A stretch of 64,000 nt of DNA from Mesobacillus subterraneus (GTDB lineage: Bacteria > Bacillota > Bacilli > Bacillales > Cytobacillaceae), in assembly GCF_020524355.2 (NCBI RefSeq), contig NZ_CP129019.1, positions 3,472,001 to 3,536,000 of the forward strand. Direction: 5' to 3'. Position numbers and translations under genes: made by a program. Positions 36,264-46,064 of the stretch are shown here, piece by piece. Position 1 is the stretch's first letter; every line of letters begins with the position of its first letter. The notes under the pieces were generated by a model that saw only the letters and a list, made by a program, of their open reading frames with translations, did no database searches and was not told the DNA's origin.

Positions 36264-37940
36264 TTATTTTACCAAGGATTTTTCTTGTGGTAAGGATTCG
36301 TTAACAATTTCATGAAAATAATTCACTGTCTTTAACTGATCGATGAATTCATGTCCAGATTTCCAACTTTCTTCTATATAAATTTCCATAACCTTCTCTG
36401 CCCGCTCATCTCCACCTGCGGCATATTCCAACGCATTCACACTCTCAAAGACTTTCACCATCAATTCCGCTGCCCGCTTTGAGTGAAATGTCTTATGATC
36501 ATGAGATGCTGTCTGCAGTGACTCTAGCAGTTTCTCGAGCTGTTCTATTCCCCCGCGCACTTGGTTAACATTCTCTCCCTCCATCCCAGCAATTCGCTCA
36601 TTCATCTCCTCCAAAAATAATTCCCCAGCATTAAACTTCTCCATCAACCGCAATACTTCAAGTCCGAGGATATTGGCTGTCCCTTCCCACACGGTCAACA
36701 CCTGCGCATCCCTCAATAACCTCGGGGTGACAAAGTCTTCGATATATCCATTCCCACCGTGCATTTCGATGGCTTCGTGTGCAAAGTGGACAGCTTGTTC
36801 TGCAGTTTCTTTTTTGAGTAGGGCAATGTAGAGTCGATTCAATACGATATCTTTTTCGCTTACTCCTGGTTCATTCCTCATGACTTTTTCGAACAGTGGA
36901 AGATACTTAAACACGGTTCGGGTTTCGACTTCTAGTTTTACAGCCATTTTAACCAATGAGTCTTTGATCATTGGAAAATCGGCGAGTTTCTTGCCGAAGG
37001 CGTCCCTCTTCAGTGCGTATTCCCTTGCTTCGCGGTAGGCTCGGCGCATGATGCCGAGTGAGGCGACGGTGTTGCAGACGCGGGAGAGGTTCAGTGCTTC
37101 CATCATGTAATAGAAGCCTTTTGCTGGATCTCCTACGACAAATGCTTCTGCTCCGTCGAACTCGACTTCGGCGGATGGGACTGCCTTTACACCCAGTTTG
37201 TCTTTTAATCTACGAATCTTGATGCCGTTCAGTTTTCCGTCTTCTTTGCGCCACGGAACGGCGAACAAAGTCAGGCCTTTTGTGCCGGATGGTGTTCCTT
37301 CTTTTCTTGCTAAAACCATCGCAACTCCGCACATTCCTGCATTAGAGGCGAAGTATTTTTCACCAAAAAGTTGGTAGCCCTCCTTCGTCTGAACTGCCTT
37401 CACCACATTTGCGCCGACGTCGGATCCACCCTGGCGTTCGGTCAGGAAGGTTGCGCCTTCGTATAATGTTGTTTCTCCTGTTGATATAACATGAGGCAGG
37501 AATTTTCCTTTTACTTCTGGAGATGCGTACTGGTCCAATAAATAAGCGGTGGCCATTGTCAGAGTGACGGGACAGTAAAAGCCGGCCTCGGTTTGAGACA
37601 GCAGATAACCCTGTGCGTAAGAATAGATATAATTCCCGCGACGCCCCAATTCGGGAATATCCTTATGAACATAACCAACAATCCCGGTATTATAAGAGTC
37701 CTCGACTGTTTTCCTGTATCCGTCATTCACCCATACTTCGGAGATATCCTCGCCATAGGCATCGAATTTAATCAGCTTTGGCTGTCCTTCGCGGTCGGTG
37801 AACCTGGCTCGCTGGTCGATTTCGTTGGCGCATTTTTCTCCAAAGTCGTGCAGTTCCCTTTCTGCGTACGCAAAAAATTCTTCATCCAATAACCCCTTCA
37901 ACAATCCACGAAACTGCGGTTCTTCCTGGTAAAAATTCAT
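36264..37940 (-). CDS. Acyl-CoA dehydrogenase (long form)
   Basis: 558 residues of the acyl-CoA dehydrogenase family with an extra C-terminal helical domain of about 120 residues. Motifs visible: LTERQGGSDVGANVV, GEKYFASNAGMCGVAMVLAR, LGVKAVPSAEVEFDGAEAFVVG, and EAIEMHGGNGYIEDF with the R-D/EGT region VLTVWEGTANI. It oxidises acyl-CoA with FAD. Start overlaps the stop of the MerR gene (ATGA), so they are coupled; the MerR protein likely responds to a fatty-acid-type signal. Confidence 0.9.
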   Translation of the reverse strand: MNFYQEEPQFRGLLKGLLDEEFFAYAERELHDFGEKCANEIDQRARFTDREGQPKLIKFDAYGEDISEVWVNDGYRKTVEDSYNTGIVGYVHKDIPELGRRGNYIYSYAQGYLLSQTEAGFYCPVTLTMATAYLLDQYASPEVKGKFLPHVISTGETTLYEGATFLTERQGGSDVGANVVKAVQTKEGYQLFGEKYFASNAGMCGVAMVLARKEGTPSGTKGLTLFAVPWRKEDGKLNGIKIRRLKDKLGVKAVPSAEVEFDGAEAFVVGDPAKGFYYMMEALNLSRVCNTVASLGIMRRAYREAREYALKRDAFGKKLADFPMIKDSLVKMAVKLEVETRTVFKYLPLFEKVMRNEPGVSEKDIVLNRLYIALLKKETAEQAVHFAHEAIEMHGGNGYIEDFVTPRLLRDAQVLTVWEGTANILGLEVLRLMEKFNAGELFLEEMNERIAGMEGENVNQVRGGIEQLEKLLESLQTASHDHKTFHSKRAAELMVKVFESVNALEYAAGGDERAEKVMEIYIEESWKSGHEFIDQLKTVNYFHEIVNESLPQEKSLVK

Positions 37941-38302
37941 TCATTTAGCCTCCCTTTAAATTCAGTCATCAGTCTTTCGATTTCTTCTTTGATTTCAACT
38001 AGTTCGGCTATTCTTTCATTCACTTCAACGAGCTTCTCTTCCCCATACTTGATTGTTCGCTTCAGCTGCTTTTCTCCAGTGCGATCCTCATCGAATAGCA
38101 AAACCATTTCCTTAATCTCCTCGAGCGAAAAACCGAACCTTTTTCCGCGAAGAACGAGTTTTAGCCTTGCTAAGTCGCTGCCAGAATAAATGCGTCGACC
38201 GCCTTCTGTACGGGATGGTTTTAATAAACCAAGCTCTTCATAGTAGCGAATCGTCCTTGTTGTAACTCCAAACTCCTCGGCCAAATCAGAAATCGAATAC
38301 AT
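37937..38302 (-). CDS. MerR-family regulator (LiuR/fatty-acid type)
   Basis: 121 residues: helix-turn-helix DLAEEFGVTTRTIRYYEELGLLKPSRTEGGRRIY, then a dimerisation coiled coil. The sequence order and adjacency to an acyl-CoA dehydrogenase suggest the short-chain/branched acyl-CoA type of MerR regulators. It probably controls its own two-gene operon. No effector domain beyond the coil. Confidence 0.88.
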   Translation of the reverse strand: MYSISDLAEEFGVTTRTIRYYEELGLLKPSRTEGGRRIYSGSDLARLKLVLRGKRFGFSLEEIKEMVLLFDEDRTGEKQLKRTIKYGEEKLVEVNERIAELVEIKEEIERLMTEFKGRLNE

Positions 38303-38396
38303 TCACAAAACCTCTTTTAAACAGAATAATCAGTAAATTAATTATACCATTGACGTTAACGTAAAGAGCAAGCCAGATTCCCAAAGGAAACCTGGC

Positions 38397-39552
38397 TTAT
38401 TTTTTCACATATTGCAGCGGATTGACGCTGTTTGATTTTTCATAGTTCCACTTGCCTTCATGGATTTCAAAGTGGAGATGTTTGCCCCTGCTGTCACCTG
38501 TGTTGCCCATGTAGCCGAGTACCTCGCCTTTACTGATGGACTGCCCGGTTGTGACTGTACTTTTTTCCAAGTGGGCATAAAGGGTGGTGAATGTCTTGTC
38601 GTTGATTTTGTGTGTGATCAAGACGCAATTTCCATATGTAGCAGAATAATAAGAGCGGATGACGGTTCCAGAAGCAGCAGCAACAACGACGGCATCCGGG
38701 GATTCGTCAGCGATATCTATCCCGGCATGCAGCCGGCCCCATCTAGGCCCCGTAACCTGAAGTCAGTTCGCCTTCGGCTGGCATGATAAACACATTCTCA
38801 GGTTTGTCGGAATGATACTCTACTCTCTGGTTTTCTTTTAAAATCGCAATCTCCTGGGATGCGAGATTGACATAGATTTCATACATGTCCATGAGCTCGG
38901 ATTTGTTAGTCTGTTTCTCTTTCTGAATTGAATCAAGCAATTCTTGCTTTTCATCGGTTTTTTTTTGCAGCTCATCTTTTAACGATTGCATTTCCTGGTG
39001 GTCATTTTCTAATGAAATTTTTTTCCTCTGCAAATCTTGTTCTTGGTTCTTCAATGCTTGCTGATCAGCATGATGTTTCGCCAACAAGTCTTTGTCAGCT
39101 TTAATGATTGTGCTTATGACAGTCGCTGTATCGAAAAGTTGTGAGAGGCTCTTGGAGTCGAATATCAAATCCACATACATGCTCAATCCGTTCTGGGACT
39201 GCATGGTTCGCAGGCGTTCTTTGATAAGCTGTTCACGATGTGAGATTCTGCCACTTAGATTATTGATTTGTTTTTTCATTTCAGCGATCGTTTTTTCAGA
39301 GGCATTAAGGGCATTGTTGAGATTACGAACTTTCTGGTTAACCTCAGCCACTTCATCATCCAATGACTTTAACTCTGCAAGGTAACTTTGTTCATCTTTA
39401 CCCAGTGCTTCAATGTGGCTTTCCTTTTCTAAAACGTCTTGCTTGAGATCCAATCGCTTGTCCCTTATTTCTAATAGTTCGTTCGCTGCAGCAGGCTGTC
39501 CCACTATCATTACAATCCCAATCGCAAGCATTAAACTCCCAGTTTTTTTCAC
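38397..39552 (-). pseudogene. Coiled-coil M23 peptidoglycan endopeptidase, split by a +1 frameshift
   Basis: About 384 residues as one frame: signal peptide (to about 24), a long coiled coil (25-230) of the EnvC/CwlO kind, then an M23 (LytM) domain. The frame stops at SGYGA. Removing one base from C4 at 38748-38751 restores SGYGPRWGRLHAGIDIADES and continues to ITHKINDKTFTTLYAHLEK with the zinc motif HLHFEIHEG. The start is a GTG behind AAAGGGG. Coiled-coil M23 proteins cleave peptide bridges in the wall, often under FtsEX control. Confidence 0.9.
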
Positions 39553-39733
39553 GTTCAGGGGCCCCTTTTCAATCTCTTCCTATCAACAAGTATACCTTCC
39601 TCTATCTACTAAACCTGTCGACTCTTGTATTCTCTATGAATATTTTAGATCTGAGTCATTATTTTTCTGATATAACGTAATTTTTAATTTTTGTACACAA
39701 CTCATTCATTTTTTAGCCATTTTTTATACATAT

Positions 39734-39747
39734 TGATAACGTTTACA
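39734..39747 (+). promoter_or_regulatory. Putative cre (CcpA) site upstream of ldh
   Basis: TGATAACGTTTACA matches the cre consensus TGWAANCGNTNWCA at all but one fixed position. Confidence 0.55.
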
Positions 39748-39785
39748 AGTGTTGTACGGTGATAATATTCGTTTTACAATAAGAA

Positions 39786-39872
39786 TGTGAAATAAATCAC
39801 AAAACTAACTTAGAAAAAAAATAATTAAAGGATGATCTTATTTTTTTCAACACCAATGTGAAGTTATTCACA
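39786..39872 (+). promoter_or_regulatory. Two Rex-type operators upstream of ldh
   Basis: TGTGAAATAAATCACA (39786-39801) and TGTGAAGTTATTCACA (39857-39872) are both TGTGA-N6-TCACA palindromes, matching the Rex (NADH-sensing repressor) operator type. The second lies about 40 bp before the ldh start. Induction under low oxygen or high NADH is expected. Confidence 0.85.
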
Positions 39873-39913
39873 AATAATGAGATTACCTTACTAACCCCAA
39901 GGAGTTGACCATC

Positions 39914-40888
39914 ATGCAACAGCATATTAGAAAAGTGGCGATTATCGGAACAGGATTGGTTGGATCAAGTGCAGCATACTCCATCCTTAACCAGGGAATC
40001 TGTGACGAATTAATCATGGTTGATATAAATAAAGAAAGAGCAATCGGTGAATCATTGGATCTATCTCATTGCATTGATTTTACAAATACAAGAACGAAAG
40101 TCCATGCTGGAACTTATCAGGATTTGGGTGATGTTGACATCGTTGTCATCACGGCTGGTCCACCGCCGAAACCAGGACAGACTCGTCTCGATACACTGGG
40201 AATCGGTGCTAAAATCATGGAGGATATGATTCCGCAGATCATGGCGAGCGGTTTTAATGGCATCTTCCTGATCGCCTCAAACCCAGTTGATATCATCACA
40301 TACCATGTGTGGAAGCTGTCAGGCTTACCAAGAAACCGTGTAATTGGAACGGGTACTTCCCTTGATTCTTCAAGACTGAAAACCTATTTATCTGAAATTC
40401 TCGATGTTGACCCGCGCAGTATTTACGGTTACACAATGGGTGAGCACGGTGATTCGCAATTCGCTGCATGGTCTCATATCTCCGTCGGTGGCAAGCCTCT
40501 TTTAGAAATTTTAGACGAGCGAAAAACACAGCTTGGCGATATCGATTTAGATCAAATTGTTGAAGATGTTAAAAAAGTAGGCTTTGAAATCCTGAAGAGA
40601 AAAGGGACAACTTATTATGGCATTGGGAATGCGATTGCCTTTATCACGAAATCCATTTTCAATGATGACCACCGAATCATTGCCCTCTCTTGTGTATTAG
40701 ATGGAGAGTACGGTGAAACGGAACTTTGCATTGGTGTTCCTGCCATTATTACGAGGGAAGGAATCAAAGAAGTCGTCGAACTCAGATTAACAGAAGAGGA
40801 ACAGCGCAAATTCAGGAATTCAACTGCTGTGCTTCGTGACTACATGTCTAGCATTGGCTATGAAGAAAAGTTATTAGCAACCATTTAA
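39914..40888 (+). CDS. ldh: L-lactate dehydrogenase
   Basis: 324 residues: Rossmann motif [13 protein letters not shown], substrate/cofactor loop [22 protein letters not shown], and the active-site histidine in [17 protein letters not shown]. It reduces pyruvate to L-lactate and regenerates NAD in fermentation. The ATG at 39914 is chosen because AAGGAG lies nine bases upstream; the TTG at 39905 is too close. Rex-type operators upstream fit redox control. Confidence 0.92.
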   Translation: MQQHIRKVAIIGTGLVGSSAAYSILNQGICDELIMVDINKERAIGESLDLSHCIDFTNTRTKVHAGTYQDLGDVDIVVITAGPPPKPGQTRLDTLGIGAKIMEDMIPQIMASGFNGIFLIASNPVDIITYHVWKLSGLPRNRVIGTGTSLDSSRLKTYLSEILDVDPRSIYGYTMGEHGDSQFAAWSHISVGGKPLLEILDERKTQLGDIDLDQIVEDVKKVGFEILKRKGTTYYGIGNAIAFITKSIFNDDHRIIALSCVLDGEYGETELCIGVPAIITREGIKEVVELRLTEEEQRKFRNSTAVLRDYMSSIGYEEKLLATI

Positions 40889-40924
40889 GCATAAACATAC
40901 TACTAAGAAAGAAGGCGCATCATT

Positions 40925-41938
40925 ATGAAAGACTATGTCATGCCAAGAATATTTAAAGCTTCAACAGGAATCGCACAGGGGATTTTCGTCACTCTGGGAA
41001 TAGGACTATTAATAAAAAATATTGGGACAAGCTTTGAAATCGATTCACTCGTGCAAATCGGTACCATTGCAATCAGTTTAATGGCACCAGCGGTTGGGGC
41101 CGGTGTGGCTCTTATGCTTGGAGCCAATGCTCTCGTCATTTTTTCTGCCATGATTGCGGCAGCGGTTGGAGCAGGCGCTTTGTCTATCACTGAGGCTGGT
41201 GTGCTGATTAAAGCTGGTGAACCAATTGGTGCCTTGTTAACGGCAACAATCGCTACCTTTGTGGGCAAAAGAATCACCGGAAAAACACCTTTGGATATGA
41301 TGGTCATCCCACTGGGAACCATTTTAATAGCAGGATTTGCAGGACTCTGGCTATCAACAGTAATTGCACCTATTTTAACCACTGTCGGTGGCGTCATCAA
41401 AGCATCTACAGCGGGAAATCCGCTTCTATCTTCTATTATTCTAGCGATGGTTTGGGGCTTGTTCCTTATTTCTCCGGCTTCATCAGTAGCTCTGGCTATG
41501 GCGCTTGATTTAAGCGGAATTGCAGGCGGTGCGGCCTTGGCTGGCTGTGCAGCACATTTTATCGGCTTCTCCATCATCTCTTGGAAAGAAAACCAGCTTG
41601 GCGGAATCCTTGCTCAGGGTATGTGCACACCTAAAGTCCAACTGCCGAACATTACAAAAAACCCTTATATCCTGGTGCCAACTTTGATTGCAAGTGCGAT
41701 CGTCGGACCTTTGTCCGCTCTTGTCTTCAAAATTGAAGCTGGAAAAGAGATTGCGGGTATGGGATTAAGTTCTTTCGTCGCACCATTACAACTTCTGACA
41801 ACTTATGATCTTGGTTTCATTCTGCCAGCGATGCTGATTACGTACATCCTTGTACCAGCAGCCATCTCTTATGGTATTTACCTGGTGCTTAAGAAGTTCG
41901 GTAAAATTAAAGAGAACGATTTGAGATTGCCAAACTGA
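40925..41938 (+). CDS. PTS EIIC-like membrane protein (PTS_EIIC_2 family)
   Basis: 337 residues and about ten membrane helices, Gly/Ala-rich, with AHFIGFSIISWKENQLGGIL typical of this EIIC-like family. No EIIA or EIIB domain or gene is near, so it is unlikely to be a classical PTS permease. It follows ldh by 36 bp with its own AAGAAGG site, so both are co-transcribed. Transport of lactate or another fermentation-related solute is inferred only from position. Confidence 0.82.
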   Translation: MKDYVMPRIFKASTGIAQGIFVTLGIGLLIKNIGTSFEIDSLVQIGTIAISLMAPAVGAGVALMLGANALVIFSAMIAAAVGAGALSITEAGVLIKAGEPIGALLTATIATFVGKRITGKTPLDMMVIPLGTILIAGFAGLWLSTVIAPILTTVGGVIKASTAGNPLLSSIILAMVWGLFLISPASSVALAMALDLSGIAGGAALAGCAAHFIGFSIISWKENQLGGILAQGMCTPKVQLPNITKNPYILVPTLIASAIVGPLSALVFKIEAGKEIAGMGLSSFVAPLQLLTTYDLGFILPAMLITYILVPAAISYGIYLVLKKFGKIKENDLRLPN

Positions 41939-41965
41939 TATTATTCGAAAAAACCTTCCCATAAT

Positions 41966-42004
41966 ACAAGAAACCCCGGTCAATAAAAGTCCGGGGTTTC
42001 TTGT
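41966..42004. terminator. Bidirectional terminator
   Basis: Perfect 14-bp inverted repeat (ACAAGAAACCCCGG and complement) between the convergent EIIC and serine dehydratase genes. Confidence 0.92.
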
Positions 42005-42012
42005 TTATTGCT

Positions 42013-42915
42013 TTATTTTAATAAATAATCTACCAGTTTTTCCTTCGGCTTACCGAAGATCTCTTCCTCTAAGCGCTTGCCTGTAGGTGTTGCCGCAAGT
42101 CCGCCTTCTGCTGTTTCCCGAAGTGCCGATGGCATTGTCTGGCCGATCGCATACATCGCACCGATGACTTCGTCGCATGGGATTCGGCTTGTGATGCCTG
42201 CCAGTGCCATATCGGCCGCAGTGATTGCGTTCGATGCACCCATCGCGTTTCTTTTTACACATGGAACTTCGACTAGTCCTGCAACCGGGTCGCAGACTAA
42301 TCCAAGCATGTTTTTCAGCGTGATCGCGAAAGCATCTGATGACTGCTGCGGTGTTCCGCCAGCCATTTCGACGATTGCTGCTGCAGCCATTCCGGCAGCG
42401 GAGCCGACTTCTGCCTGGCAACCGCCTGCTGCGCCGGAAATCGATGCGTTATTTGCTACGACGAAACCGAAGGCAGCAGACGTAAACAAATACTCAATCA
42501 TTTCCATGCGTGTTGGGTTCAGCTTTTCTTTTACTGCAAAAAGCGTCCCCGGAACGACGCCTGCTGATCCGGCAGTCGGCGTCGCGCAGATGATGCCCAT
42601 TGCCGCGTTCACTTCATTCGTGGCAACCGCCTTGCTGACGGCATCTAATAATAAATTGCCACCAAGGGATTTTCCGGTAGCGATATAGTTTTGCAACAGG
42701 ACAGCATCCCCGCCGGTCAGACCGGTCTGGGATTTAACTCCAGCCAAACCTCTTTCCACAGCGCGTTCCATGACTTGCAGATTATTGTCCATCTGGGCAA
42801 TGATCTCCTCACGGGAACGGCCTGAAACTTCTACTTCCTGCCGAATCATGATTTCGGCGATTTTCACGTTATTTTTTTCAGCTAATTCAACAAGCTCCGC
42901 AACATTACGAAACAT
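42013..42915 (-). CDS. sdaAA: L-serine dehydratase, alpha subunit
   Basis: About 300 residues of the iron-sulfur serine dehydratase alpha chain, with the Gly/Ala-rich core and cluster cysteines (AAGGCQAEVGSAAGMA, GLVCDPVAGLVEVPCVKRN). It deaminates serine to pyruvate together with the beta subunit encoded upstream. The ATG at 42915 is chosen over the GTG at 42936 because CAGGAGG lies between them at proper spacing. Confidence 0.93.
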   Translation of the reverse strand: MFRNVAELVELAEKNNVKIAEIMIRQEVEVSGRSREEIIAQMDNNLQVMERAVERGLAGVKSQTGLTGGDAVLLQNYIATGKSLGGNLLLDAVSKAVATNEVNAAMGIICATPTAGSAGVVPGTLFAVKEKLNPTRMEMIEYLFTSAAFGFVVANNASISGAAGGCQAEVGSAAGMAAAAIVEMAGGTPQQSSDAFAITLKNMLGLVCDPVAGLVEVPCVKRNAMGASNAITAADMALAGITSRIPCDEVIGAMYAIGQTMPSALRETAEGGLAATPTGKRLEEEIFGKPKEKLVDYLLK

Positions 42916-42942
42916 GGCTAGCCCTCCTGATGTCACTCATAT

Positions 42943-43608
42943 TTAGTCAACGAGACGGATGACCTGGTCAACCCCATCAAGGGCCGTTAACTCGGCATAA
43001 ACTCCGTTCTCGATTTTGTTATCCATTTCAATGACCATTACGGCTGTATCTCCTTTATCTTTTCGGGAGACTTCCATATGGCTGATGTTAATTTGATGTT
43101 TTGATAAGACAGATGTCACAGCTGAAATAAGCCCGAATCGGTCATGATGGACGACCAGGATCGCTGGGTTACCGCCAGAGAGTTTCAATTTGAACGAATT
43201 GATTTCGGTAATTTCAACCGTTCCGCCCCCTATGGAAATCCCGACGATTTCGAGTTCCTTGCCTTGCCCATCATATAAATTTATTTTCACAGTGTTCGGA
43301 TGCTCCATAACAGCATCCTCTGCAATGAATTCAACTTCAAGGCCTAATTCCTCTGCGATTTTCAACGCATTGGGAATCCGTTCATCAAAGGTATCAAAAT
43401 CCATGATTCCAGCAACGAGTGCCAAATCTGTTCCATGTCCTTTATAGGTCTTTGCAAAAGAGCCGTACAGGGAGATGACAGCCTTTGTCGGCTGCTTCTC
43501 GAATAATGTCCGCGCTATGCGGCCAATCCTTGCAGCACCGGCAGTATGCGAACTCGATGGACCGATCATCACCGGACCTATAATATCAAATGCAGAACGA
43601 TATTTCAT
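42943..43608 (-). CDS. sdaAB: L-serine dehydratase, beta subunit
   Basis: 221 residues: SDH beta domain (DIIGPVMIGPSSSHTAGAAR) and a C-terminal ACT domain (AILVVHHDRFGLISAVTSVL), the usual Bacillus form. It is first in a two-gene operon with the alpha subunit. AAAAGGAG precedes the ATG. The ACT domain probably binds serine. Confidence 0.93.
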   Translation of the reverse strand: MKYRSAFDIIGPVMIGPSSSHTAGAARIGRIARTLFEKQPTKAVISLYGSFAKTYKGHGTDLALVAGIMDFDTFDERIPNALKIAEELGLEVEFIAEDAVMEHPNTVKINLYDGQGKELEIVGISIGGGTVEITEINSFKLKLSGGNPAILVVHHDRFGLISAVTSVLSKHQINISHMEVSRKDKGDTAVMVIEMDNKIENGVYAELTALDGVDQVIRLVD

Positions 43609-43735
43609 GGTGCACTGCTCCTTTTACTCATCTATTGAAAGCGATTTCATATATTAACATTTTTAAAGAGTCCTAACCATAGTTATCTTACCACATTATA
43701 TATATAGTTTAAGCATAATTTAATGGAAATGTAAA

Positions 43736-43762
43736 AACCACCCCGACCAATCAGGATGGTTA
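43736..43762 (-). terminator. Terminator of the GGDEF gene
   Basis: AACCATCC/GGTGGTT type stem overlaps the stop codon and is followed by TTTTTAC on the minus strand. Confidence 0.75.
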
Positions 43763-44794
43763 TTTCACACTGACTTTATTCCTGCCAGAGTTTTTCGAAA
43801 CGTACAAACCTTCATCTGCACGGTTCAGCAACGAATCAATATTGTCTCCGGCCTGGTAATCCGTGACCCCGAAGCTCGCTGTCAAACTGCCAGCTCCTTT
43901 AAAGCAGTGGCTCTCGACGAGTTTCCGGAAACGCTCTGCTTTTTCATAGGCTTGTCCACCGGTACTATTGGTGATCAGTATGAATTCCTCCCCGCCCCAG
44001 CGTCCGAACTGGTCACCGTCACGTAGATTTCCGGAAATGATGGCAGACAGCTCTTTCAGAACACAGTCGCCGATCTTGTGGCCAAACACATCATTGACCT
44101 TTTTAAAATGATCAATATCGAAAAAGATGATGGAAAACGGTTTGCCTTCATTTTCCGCAGAATCGAGCCTTTCCTCAAGCCAGACATCAATCTGGTGCCG
44201 ATTGACCACTCGGGTCAGCGAGTCGAGATAGGCGTACTTTTTGAGCAAATCTCTTTCTGTAAAAGCGCGGAACATATTTTGCGCGTAATAAAGAACCAGA
44301 ATATAGACGATATTCGCCGCATGGAACTGCGTGAGTGAATCGATTGATTCAGAGGTCAACTGCCTGCTGTATATCACACCGATTGCCAATGTTACGGTGA
44401 ATATGAAAATTGAATAGTACAGTCCTCTTTTAGTGCCAAGCACCAAAAAGAAAAACATGATGATGAGAGGCATCCAGACAATGAAGTCCCCCAAAGAACC
44501 TCCTTGTTCCGCGAGATCATTGGAAACGACATCAAACATCGTGGAGACATGATACATACTCACCAGAGAAAGAGTGACATATTCCGCTAGTCGGATTCCA
44601 CTGTTTGTGTAGGCTATAACCCAGCTGATGGAAAACCAGATAATCAGTGTTGTATTAACGACTATATCGAACAGGCTGTTATCATTTAAAGAGCTATTGA
44701 TGATCAGGGCAACCGTAATGATCGGGAGCAGCCACATATATACGCTTCGTTTAAGTTCCTCAATCGTTTCAAAGTTATGAAACACTGTTCTCAT
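43760..44794 (-). CDS. Membrane diguanylate cyclase (GGDEF)
   Basis: About 344 residues: six membrane helices (about 15-190) and a GGDEF domain (200-345) with FDIDHFKKVNDVFGHKIGD and the active-site variant RWGGEEFILI. GGEEF is an active form, so it should make cyclic-di-GMP. There is no RxxD inhibitory site at the usual spacing that I can identify. Start is uncertain among ATG 44809, ATG 44794 and GTG 44785; GGGGAG is nearest to the last two. Confidence 0.88.
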   Translation of the reverse strand: MRTVFHNFETIEELKRSVYMWLLPIITVALIINSSLNDNSLFDIVVNTTLIIWFSISWVIAYTNSGIRLAEYVTLSLVSMYHVSTMFDVVSNDLAEQGGSLGDFIVWMPLIIMFFFLVLGTKRGLYYSIFIFTVTLAIGVIYSRQLTSESIDSLTQFHAANIVYILVLYYAQNMFRAFTERDLLKKYAYLDSLTRVVNRHQIDVWLEERLDSAENEGKPFSIIFFDIDHFKKVNDVFGHKIGDCVLKELSAIISGNLRDGDQFGRWGGEEFILITNSTGGQAYEKAERFRKLVESHCFKGAGSLTASFGVTDYQAGDNIDSLLNRADEGLYVSKNSGRNKVSVK

Positions 44795-44815
44795 CTCCCC
44801 AGCCGCCATTCAATT

Positions 44816-44847
44816 GGCAACGTTTCTTATTATGTAAGAACGTTGCC
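44816..44847. promoter_or_regulatory. Palindrome at the 5' end of the GGDEF gene
   Basis: GGCAACGTTTCTTA and TAAGAACGTTGCC form a long inverted repeat with one bulge and a 5-nt loop, directly upstream of the start codon. There is no T run, so it could be an operator or an mRNA structure. Confidence 0.5.
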
Positions 44848-45011
44848 TAGTCCAGCAGCTCTTTAGGCTTAAGATCTTTCCTCGAAAGTAATTATTTTGA
44901 ATTTGAAATAAATAGCTACGGAAAGGCGACAATTACTGCATGAAACAGCGGCCCACCCTATACTTCCATTGTACTAGAAAACTCTATTTTAGTATATTTC
45001 CAATAGCAAAA

Positions 45012-45048
45012 GAAGAAGCAAAAGTCCCAGAAAAGACCCTGCTTCTTC
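45012..45048 (-). terminator. Possible terminator of the sigma/anti-sigma operon
   Basis: GAAGAAGC and GCTTCTTC form an 8-bp stem with a long loop, followed by TTTTGC on the minus strand. Confidence 0.5.
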
Positions 45049-45071
45049 ATGAAATTTTATGCTGATATTCT

Positions 45072-46064
45072 TTATTCTTCAGACCAGTTCCAGTACGACA
45101 TATCCCCGAGGTTGGCACCCTGGATTTGCTCGTTCTCTTTCAGCTTCAGCAATTCTTTTACTGGACCGGTCACGACAGCACCGTAGACCTGGAATCCTTC
45201 TTTCATCAGGTAATCGTAGCGTTCTTCAAGATGGTAGAGTCTGAGGAAATTCTCCCGGTAGCTGGTTGATTCATTTTCGAGCAGATTTTTCATTTGCCGC
45301 AACATCAATTTCTTGTTTAAATCAGTGAATTTTTCCTCAAGGCCGTATTTGCTCTGGGAATTATAGTCATCACCAGTTTCGCGCCCGCCCGTGAAACCAA
45401 ATGGATTGACAGACATTGAATTACCGCCGCCGCTCCAGCCTGTTTCAAACTCCTTCAGCTCACCGGTATACAACGGCATCCATAACACATCGAGATCATA
45501 TGGCTTCAAAAACTCCAGCATCTCCTCAGGTGTCATATACGATTTTGTCGAGAAGGATAGCTCGGCAACCGTGCCTTCGTGAACCTTATCCAGCTTCGTC
45601 CAAACTCCTGGTCTCCCATTCGCTTCAAGTTGGTTTCCGGTCTTCGGATGTTCTGGCAGGTAAAAATTGTGTTCCCTTTCAGTTCTTGGTTTGAGGTATT
45701 CTGTATCATTCTTTGGAAAGATTCCTTTGACCAATTTTTTGGTACCGACAAGTTCCTGTTCCTTCCCAATCATCTTGTAGACTGGATAAGAAATTTTTTG
45801 TGTAAAAAAAGGTGTGATTTCGGCTGAGTCGATGCTGCCGAAGTCCTCATGCATATTCGGCTGCGTCCAGTCCATCGCGACCCTGCTGTAAAAAATATGT
45901 TTCTTGTCAAGCCCCAAGGCGTCATAACTGATCGTAACAATCAACATATACAGCCAGAAGAAAAACAGCGTGGCAAGAATGACCCTGATCACCTTCAATG
46001 TCAGTGTAAATCGGTATTTTAATAGGATTTTCTTTTCTTTATCCTTAGTCCATTCCATGTTCAT
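45072..46064 (-). CDS. Anti-sigma factor (sigma-factor-regulator type)
   Basis: About 330 residues: a short cytoplasmic N-terminus (MEWTKDKEKKILLKYRFTLTLK), one membrane helix (about 28-50), and a large extracellular domain with KPYDLDVLWMPLYTGELKEF, matching the sigma-factor-regulator C-terminal family. It overlaps the end of the ECF sigma gene by about 20 bp and should hold that sigma factor inactive until an envelope signal. The start is chosen at GGAAGG(ACG)ATG. Confidence 0.85.
   Translation of the reverse strand: MNMEWTKDKEKKILLKYRFTLTLKVIRVILATLFFFWLYMLIVTISYDALGLDKKHIFYSRVAMDWTQPNMHEDFGSIDSAEITPFFTQKISYPVYKMIGKEQELVGTKKLVKGIFPKNDTEYLKPRTEREHNFYLPEHPKTGNQLEANGRPGVWTKLDKVHEGTVAELSFSTKSYMTPEEMLEFLKPYDLDVLWMPLYTGELKEFETGWSGGGNSMSVNPFGFTGGRETGDDYNSQSKYGLEEKFTDLNKKLMLRQMKNLLENESTSYRENFLRLYHLEERYDYLMKEGFQVYGAVVTGPVKELLKLKENEQIQGANLGDMSYWNWSEE

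Noticed and set aside
44860..44945. Possible riboswitch upstream of the GGDEF gene
   Set aside because: No known aptamer core could be matched; only AT-rich sequence and a short imperfect stem.
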